Positions 57,859 to 64,000 of a DNA stretch of 64,000 nt are shown here, piece by piece. The DNA is from Limanda limanda (taxonomy: Eukaryota > Chordata > Actinopteri > Pleuronectiformes > Pleuronectidae). Each line of letters begins with the position of its first letter. Position 1 is the first letter of the stretch. The notes below the pieces were generated by a model, which was not told where the DNA came from, made no database searches, and was given only the letters and a program-made list of their open reading frames with translations. The position numbers and the translations under genes were made by a program. Where the stretch lies: contig NC_083651.1 in NCBI RefSeq assembly GCF_963576545.1, positions 9,460,386-9,524,385 of the forward strand, given 5' to 3'.

Positions 57859-58731
57859 ATGGCCTCTGATACGAGCCGCGTGTCCAGCAGACCCTCCTCC
57901 CCTGAGGTGGACGACAGCTTCATGGCAACCCTGAAGAAGTCAGTGCACGGATTCTCCGGCGCGGTGTCCTCCACGCAGAGCGACTCTCCCTCCGACATCC
58001 CCGGCCTGCACCACCTGCACAGCCTGCACAACCTGCACAGCCTGCACGGCCTGCACGACCTGCACGACCTCTCCGCCTCCGACGACGAGTCCCTGGCCCT
58101 CAGGCTGGCCAAGAAGGACCGCAAGCTCCTGTCAGAGAACGAGCTGCAGTCCATCCGCCTCAAGATCAACAGCCGGGAGAGGAAGAGGATGCACGACCTC
58201 AACGTGGCCATGGACGGACTGCGGGAGGTCATGCCCTATGCGCATGGGCCATCGGTGCGTAAACTCTCCAAAATCGCCACCCTGCTGCTGGCGAGAAACT
58301 ACATCCTGATGCTGAGCAACTCGCTGGAGGAGATGAAGCGCCTGGTCAGTGAGATCTACGGCAGCAGCGCACACCACGGCGGCTTCCACCCGTCAGCCTG
58401 CGGGACTATGACACACGCCGGGCCCGTGCCTGGACACCCGGCGGCCCCGCACCCCGCACACCCGGCGGTGCACCACCCGCTCCTCCCGCCGGCGGCCATC
58501 TCCTCCGCGTCGCTGTCTGTGCCCGGGATCTCCGCCGTCACCTCGGTGCGACCCCACCACGGACTCCTCAAAGCCCCGGTGCCCGGTGCAGGGCCGCTGG
58601 GCAGCAGCTTCCAGCACTGGGGCGTCGGCACCGGGATGCCCTGTCCGTGCAGCATGTGCCAAGTCCCGCCTCCGCATGTGTCCAGCATGAGCTCCGTCCC
58701 CATGCCGAGGCTGACCAGCGACTCCAAGTGA
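57859..58731 (+). CDS. olig2: Oligodendrocyte transcription factor Olig2 (bHLH)
   Basis: A nuclear class II bHLH transcription factor that patterns ventral neural progenitors and specifies motor neurons and oligodendrocytes (family knowledge). It is 290 residues in one exon. The N terminus [17 protein letters not shown] is the Olig Ser-rich motif. The bHLH spans about residues 101-160, with the basic region [16 protein letters not shown] and helix 2 [18 protein letters not shown] intact. C-terminal signatures are [38 protein letters not shown] and the terminal PRLTSDSK, which favour Olig2 over Olig3 or Olig4. Residues 49-71 are an unusual Leu-His repeat (LHxLHx). The Ser/Thr- and Ala-homopolymer stretches of mammalian OLIG2 are absent. 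The ATG context ACCATGG is strong. Olig4 is the main alternative. Confidence 0.88.
   Translation: MASDTSRVSSRPSSPEVDDSFMATLKKSVHGFSGAVSSTQSDSPSDIPGLHHLHSLHNLHSLHGLHDLHDLSASDDESLALRLAKKDRKLLSENELQSIRLKINSRERKRMHDLNVAMDGLREVMPYAHGPSVRKLSKIATLLLARNYILMLSNSLEEMKRLVSEIYGSSAHHGGFHPSACGTMTHAGPVPGHPAAPHPAHPAVHHPLLPPAAISSASLSVPGISAVTSVRPHHGLLKAPVPGAGPLGSSFQHWGVGTGMPCPCSMCQVPPPHVSSMSSVPMPRLTSDSK
58003..58071 (+). repeat. In-frame 9/18-bp repeat coding Leu-His in olig2
   Basis: Units of CTGCAC plus one variable codon (cac, agc, aac, ggc, gac), seven in a row, encoding [22 protein letters not shown]. Likely produced by slippage. Confidence 0.9.
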
Positions 58732-59280
58732 CTCCAGACCCGATGGAGACGAACTTTTCTGGGGTTGTCACAGACTCTCTCTCCTCTTATTACATGTTTT
58801 TTATTTATCTTTGTCGCTGAATCCGTTGCGTGGACGATTGCATTGATTTTCCTCACTGGGACTTTGGGGGGTTTTTGCAACTAACTTAGTGTTTTATGGT
58901 GATTAACCTCAGTTGTATAAGCGGCGTTTCTTCTCAGAGCTCAAAAAGCACAAGGAAATTCCTTTTAATTCTGGAAAACCTTAATGATCCAGTCTTCATT
59001 TGTCTATTTTAACATCAAACTCTCTGGTGATTTAAGGGGCCTGCAGAGGGAAAAGCCCCAACTTGAATCCAACCACAAATATAATGTAAATATGTAGAAT
59101 CGTCTGTTTAAATAGTGGGAGATATTATATATTATAGTCTTGTTAATGTGTGGGAAGTCTCCTCCTGCCCTCACATGTTGCACCTGCATTATTCTGTCCT
59201 CTGTTTCTCTCCCTGTTTTCTTCTCAGTGGTTTGTCTTTCACTGTCCGGCCCACACAATGGCCACTTCTTTATTTTTTTA

Positions 59281-59370
59281 AATAAACAGAAAATGATATT
59301 TATTTACTTATTTTGAACGTGATTTTCAGATGAATCTCTGATGATGTTGGGTTTGAAAATGTAAAATAAA
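59281..59370 (+). other. olig2: olig2 3' UTR poly(A) signals
   Basis: AATAAA at 59281-59286 and again at 59365-59370, about 0.55-0.64 kb after the stop, so the transcript probably ends near 59.3-59.4 kb. Confidence 0.6.
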
Positions 59371-60889
59371 GACGATTAATTGCAAAAGAGAAAAAAAGTC
59401 TTTGGCGATGTGTTTTATTTAAATTTTGTACATATAGCACAATACAAAAGAGAACATTTGGGAAGGAGCACAAAAAGGCTTAAAGTATCGTGTTTATTAA
59501 TATAAACATTGACATTTTTTGCTTTACTTTATAAGCAAAGACAAATTCCAACTTCCTGGAAGTGACAACTATTATGATTATTTTCATTTTCGTTGTAGTA
59601 AAGATATTGAAATAGCTGGGAAACGTCCAAAACGTTTTTTTTCATAAATATAACCTAATATACTTATTTTTTTCTTAATTAAATATAGAATGTATAATTC
59701 ATTTCTTGACCAAAATCTGCAGAATTTAACCAGAAAATTGAGATAAACTCAAACCCAAACATTTGTTTAGAAAACTTTCAAAACTCTTCCTATCATTACT
59801 AGTTTTATATCCATGTAGGACTAATACTAATAATTACACACAAAACATAAAATACTAATTAGGCATACATTTCAAGCATGTCAATACATGTCTTTTCTTA
59901 AGTACAATCAAAGTACAAATAAATTAAATAAACACGTTTTGTATAATGTTAATATTTTGTGATGTTATGGTGTGGCATGCATTAAAAACCAACCCGTCTC
60001 CTGCAGGATGTTTCAGATCACAACCCAGTCAGTGTGATCCTTCATTGATTCAAGGTGACTTCACCTGCACATCTGGATGTCCGTCCTGCAGAATAAAAGA
60101 TTGACATATATAAGATTCTGAAAAAATTTCTGTTTTATGATCTTTATAACAAGAGAAGGCGTCCATGCAGTACAGCTCATCGAGTCATTTGCTATTCACA
60201 AAGTTGTTCTTGCAGTAAGAAGCCACAGTGATGAGTAAAGGCTGGTGCACAGTTAGGGGAAAGGCAGCAGCTGCACAGCAGATTGTCAATGCTGTTGCAA
60301 TGTTTTCCGAAGGCTTTTGAAGCTGGAACGATATAAACTGAATCTCTGAATATTCATACACGCATTTGTTTATTCGTCTCATTACTCGGACTGAATTATT
60401 CAAAGTCCTTCAGTGTTTTGTAGGACGTTTCAAAGAGTAAGAGGTCAGTCGATGCAATGCAACAGAAATAGTCTGTTTGCAGGTCCGAAAAAGTCTCATC
60501 CTGTGGAAACTACTTTTATGTATAAGAAAAATAGAAGATAAAAAACTTTAGATTTACTTATATTTGTAATTAAAAATTTCCTTTATGCATTTTTAAAATC
60601 ACTCAGCGTTCAGTTCGACATCATCTTTACTCTCTTTGACTTCTGCGGTATCCATCCCACCAAAAAAGGAAGAAGTATGAATAAGCTTTGCTCATGTGAA
60701 AGTGTGTCTCTTATTATCTCAAAATACTTTTCAGTTTAGTATGAGAGGGGCTAATAACAAGTAACTACCCTTTAATATTACAAAATTGATAAAAAATATT
60801 GAATTAATTATGCTATTTGTCAAGTGTGAGAGATGAGCATAACCCCGTCTCACCATGTAAAAATGAAAGTTAAGACTTCAAAATTTCAT

Positions 60890-61030
60890 GAATTCTTCTT
60901 TGGGTCCTGTTACAACCCTGCACAAATTTTCATGGAAATCGGTGGAGCAGTTTTTTGGTAATCCTGCTGACAGACTGACAAACAAACAGCAATGAAAACA
61001 CAATCTCCTGGAGGTAAAAAAAAAAAAAGA
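60890..61030 (+). repeat. F1-like repeat fragment
   Basis: 'ttcatggaaatcggtggagc', 'gacagactgacaaacaaaca' and 'aatctcctggaggtaaaaa' match the F1 end sequence and finish in an A run. Confidence 0.6.
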
Positions 61031-61839
61031 ACTCCCTTCACAACAAAACAACATCCATCAAAAATTTAACATGGCTTATTAATGATATTGTTTCTCTAGT
61101 TTGTGGATTAACACAAAACAATCTAAAATCCATTAAATAATTGAGAGTCTGATTGTGAACTTGTACATCTGCAGTCGACCGTCACCTTCAACTCCGACTT
61201 TGGCCTCCAGCTGCTTTCACGTTTTCATGACACGTAGAAGAATAAATTGTGGGATTATTTCTCTTAGAACATCTGTTTTACCTCAAGTATTTTCCCCCCA
61301 GAGTTTTCCCAGCACCATTTGTCAGCACAAAATGCAGTTAACACGAGTTACTGAGGATCGTATTGCTAAAACAATTAGGCCGCCCTCTCCCCCATGATGC
61401 CCTCTCTCTAGTGTTGATTCCAACAATGATCTTCTCTGCTCTTAAAAACTCAGGAACAGCAAAGTCCAAGCTTCAGTGGTCAGGAAGTCAATATTATACA
61501 ACAAATAAAATGTATTAATTAAAGGAAAAACAAACAGCATTATGGCGAGTTGTTATTTCACAGCAGCATCAGTGCTGCTTGCATAAAGTCTCTGAAATCT
61601 ACTGGAGAGATGGACAACGCTGTTTAAAAGATTTTATTCACACTTCAGTGAAACAAACTCTAGAGTCAGTGCAGTTGTATTTAAAGCTAATGAACACATT
61701 AACTTTGGATGATACACATTGAAGTTACTGCATCCGTTTGACCTGGAAGGGAAGGTTAGTTCATATGTATATTCAGAAACAAGGGAAGACACTGGAAGGA
61801 AATAAAACTCATTTTACTTAGATCACAAACATACGATTG

Positions 61840-62110
61840 TGTCATGTCATGTTGTATCATATCTCATTGTATTGCATTGCATTGTGTTTTGTCATGTCGA
61901 ATCGTAATGTATTGTATCGAATTGTGTCGAAGAAGTGTGTTGTATTGTAAATGGGTTGAGATCCGGCTGTGTACTGTGTTGTGTCGCTTTTTTACCGTAC
62001 TTTACCGTACTGTACTGTATCATGATGTTTTCTGTCTTTTTGTATCCTATCGTGTTGTGTCATGTCATGTTGTGTTGTCATGTAAACGTATCGTATCATA
62101 TCGTATTGGG
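61840..62110. repeat. Degenerate pentanucleotide-like tract
   Basis: A run of TGTAT, CGTAT, TGTCA and TTGCA-type words (for example 'attgcattgcattgtgtttt', 'cgtatcgtatcata') without a fixed unit, probably a decayed simple repeat. Confidence 0.7.
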
Positions 62111-64000
62111 ACAAGATTTAGTTGCTGCTAAAGCCATGATTTTCAAATTTACTGTATCAAACTCTTGACTGGACCCATGATGCACTTTGTGGAAGCATCT
62201 GCATTCTCTAATTTATGGAAATGACTTCAACATACGTAGAAGCAGCGGCTCTCTTAAAATGACGGCATTAAACAGTCGAACGATTCTAATGAGATTTATT
62301 TATTGAACTAAATTAGTAATGGTTCATGAAAAAAAAAGAATTATATAAAAATCAAATGGCGAAAAAAATCATATTGAAACATTTGTTATGGTTCATTCAT
62401 TTATTTGTCAGTTAAATTAAAAGATGTCTTTTTCCTCTTAAGCTGGAAAACAACAGCATCTGACACTCTTGAGAAAGTTTTTCTATTAAAACTCTAAGAT
62501 AAACATGGTGCTGAAGTTAAAAGAGAAACTGTGTGAGAAGCATCTTTTCAGCTCGGCCTGGAAGATCTGGTCAATAGCAGCTGGGCTTCACATCCCTGTG
62601 TCTGGATTTGAATAAACAGCTCCTTATCCACTGTTGGTGGCAGGCTGACTTATCCATTGATGCTGCGAGTCCGAGGTTGGTTCTGTGACAGTTTAAATAT
62701 TCATAACTTTGGACAGAAGGGGAGCATCAGTCTTACACTGTGGTAACTGGATTTAAACCTTCCTGAAAACACTGCACAGATGTACACCCTTTTTCAGCTC
62801 GGCACATCATGTTGTGTTAGCTGAAAGGATTAAAGATTGGTGGGATGCATCAAAGGTGGCAGAGTAAGAATAACAGAAAGAGAAACATAGTCAATGATGG
62901 AGCAAAGGAGAGAAGATAAACAAACAGAGAAGCTGTAAGAGACAAAGGCAGGATTTAACACTTACAAGGGAATAGATGGAGCTCGAAGGTGAATATGAGA
63001 CCTCATAGGTCACTCTTTCCCATGGGACCGGTGTTTATTCCATCACAGCTCATCTGTTCACTATTTACCAATGTGAAACACTGTGACACATAAAGCACTG
63101 ACTGTATTGAATAGAAAAGCAACAAGTGGGGGCTTAGCTAAGAATTAATTAATGTATTCTTGTTTCTCAGAGCAATGTGACGATGCCTTTTTATGAAGCT
63201 CTATGGCAGCTAGAAGCACAGTACTGTGATCAACATTAAACTTCAACTGCACTAAGTGGGCGTTATGGTGATCATGAGTAATGCCCACATGAATCATCCA
63301 AGCTGGGATTGCAACTGGGAAAATGGATTTCTCTGGATGGTTTGTAGTGGGACATATAGGCTACTACATGAAACAGGAAGGAAAAAACATCATTCAAACT
63401 TGCAAATGTCCACACATTATTTGTACCTGTACATATATGGCACTTCTGTCCGTCCTGGGAGAGGAATCCCTCACTTGTGTCTCTCTGTGAGCCTCCAAAC
63501 AGTGTCTCTAGCCTAAATGTCTTCTGATATCGTAGTCTTAGTGACTGCTGCAGTTCTCGTGAGAACTTGTGAGTATCGGAAAAACTTGTGATGGCTGCCG
63601 TTTTGAGTTGAATTTGAATGTCAGCAATACAAACAAGATTTGATTGTTTAATTTGGTGCTGAGACATTTGCCAGGCAAGCCTTCACCTGATTGGGATAGT
63701 AAGGTGTCATCAGCATAGGAGACAATTTATACCATAACTTGGGTAGAACCCTTAACGAAAGTCTGACCTGCCCATGGACTGAGTGGGGTGAAAGTCTGCC
63801 TCTGCCAAAGAAATTGGTTGAGCGTACATGGCAGCATTAAGGAAGCTCTTGCCAGCCCAACAAGCACAAACCTTCATCACGTTGCAATGCATGCCACCCT
63901 TTGCCCATACTGCCATCACCAGCATTAAAATCTGAGCCTTGTATGGGTGTATGGGTTGCAGTTCTTGTATTGACAGGTTGGATCCAGAATTGATGAAGAA

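Larger units (their letters stand above)
59400..64000. other. Downstream of olig2, no supported gene
   Basis: AT-rich DNA with an F1-like fragment at 60890-61020 and a degenerate pentamer tract at 61840-62110. A minus-strand segment 60599-60655 reads MDTAEVKESKDDVELNAE then stop, behind a possible acceptor (ACCGCAG). It could be a tiny terminal exon, but nothing upstream supports it. No olig1 partner is seen in the remaining window. Confidence 0.5.

Noticed and set aside
57801..58880. Antisense ORFs over olig2
   Set aside because: They lie opposite the conserved bHLH coding exon and have Arg/Cys-rich unnatural composition.
58732..64000. olig1 expected next to olig2
   Set aside because: No second bHLH motif (RERKRM...) was found on either strand downstream within the window.

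Overview
This 64 kb window is vertebrate nuclear DNA, almost certainly from a ray-finned (teleost, probably percomorph) fish. The evidence is the intron-split genes with consensus splice sites, a dhrs12 orthologue, an olig2-type bHLH gene, intron-containing tRNA-Leu genes, Tc1/hAT/Kolobok-like DNA transposons, L2-type LINE ends and abundant microsatellites. Nothing looks prokaryotic.

Layout. (1) 1-3818, minus strand: dhrs12, an orphan short-chain dehydrogenase/reductase; nine exons could be joined in frame, and the last one runs off the left edge. (2) 4083-4190 and 6522-6632: two plus-strand tRNA-Leu(CAA) genes, each with an anticodon-loop intron. (3) About 6950-25110: an accessory tandem array, the most unusual part of the window. 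Two paralogous plus-strand genes (A, 8137-13995, 1085 codons; B, 19688-24743, 801 codons) each have a near-identical TATA promoter, a signal-peptide exon, a small middle exon and a long last exon. The last exon holds a short Cys-containing domain followed by hundreds of Thr/Ala/Gly/Pro or Thr/Ala/Val/Pro residues in mucin-like repeats. A third, gutted copy lies between them. Copies of an unidentified ~0.4 kb repeat (called R1 here) mark the block boundaries and supply the AATAAA signals. The array also carries a TTAA-flanked MITE, a piece of 18S rDNA/ITS in an intron, and a dead Tc1 element nested inside a hAT-like element whose empty site survives at 27.1 kb.

(4) About 25.1-57.4 kb: a 32 kb gene-poor stretch with no protein gene I can support. 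It holds fish interspersed repeats, microsatellites, a hAT transposase fossil, a ~509 bp tandem duplication and several segments with dense homeodomain, SOX and E-box motifs that could be enhancers of the next gene. (5) 57429-59370, plus strand: olig2, with CCAAT and TATA boxes, a 5' UTR intron, an intronless 290-codon ORF with an intact bHLH, and a 3' UTR. (6) 59.4-64 kb: no supported gene.

How they fit together: dhrs12 (metabolic enzyme) and olig2 (neural/oligodendrocyte transcription factor) look like conserved anchors. The mucin-like pair appears to be a rapidly evolving secreted family between them. I do not recognise that family, and it is my main candidate for undescribed biology. All gene identities rest on reading motifs and on memory of the families; no database search was possible.
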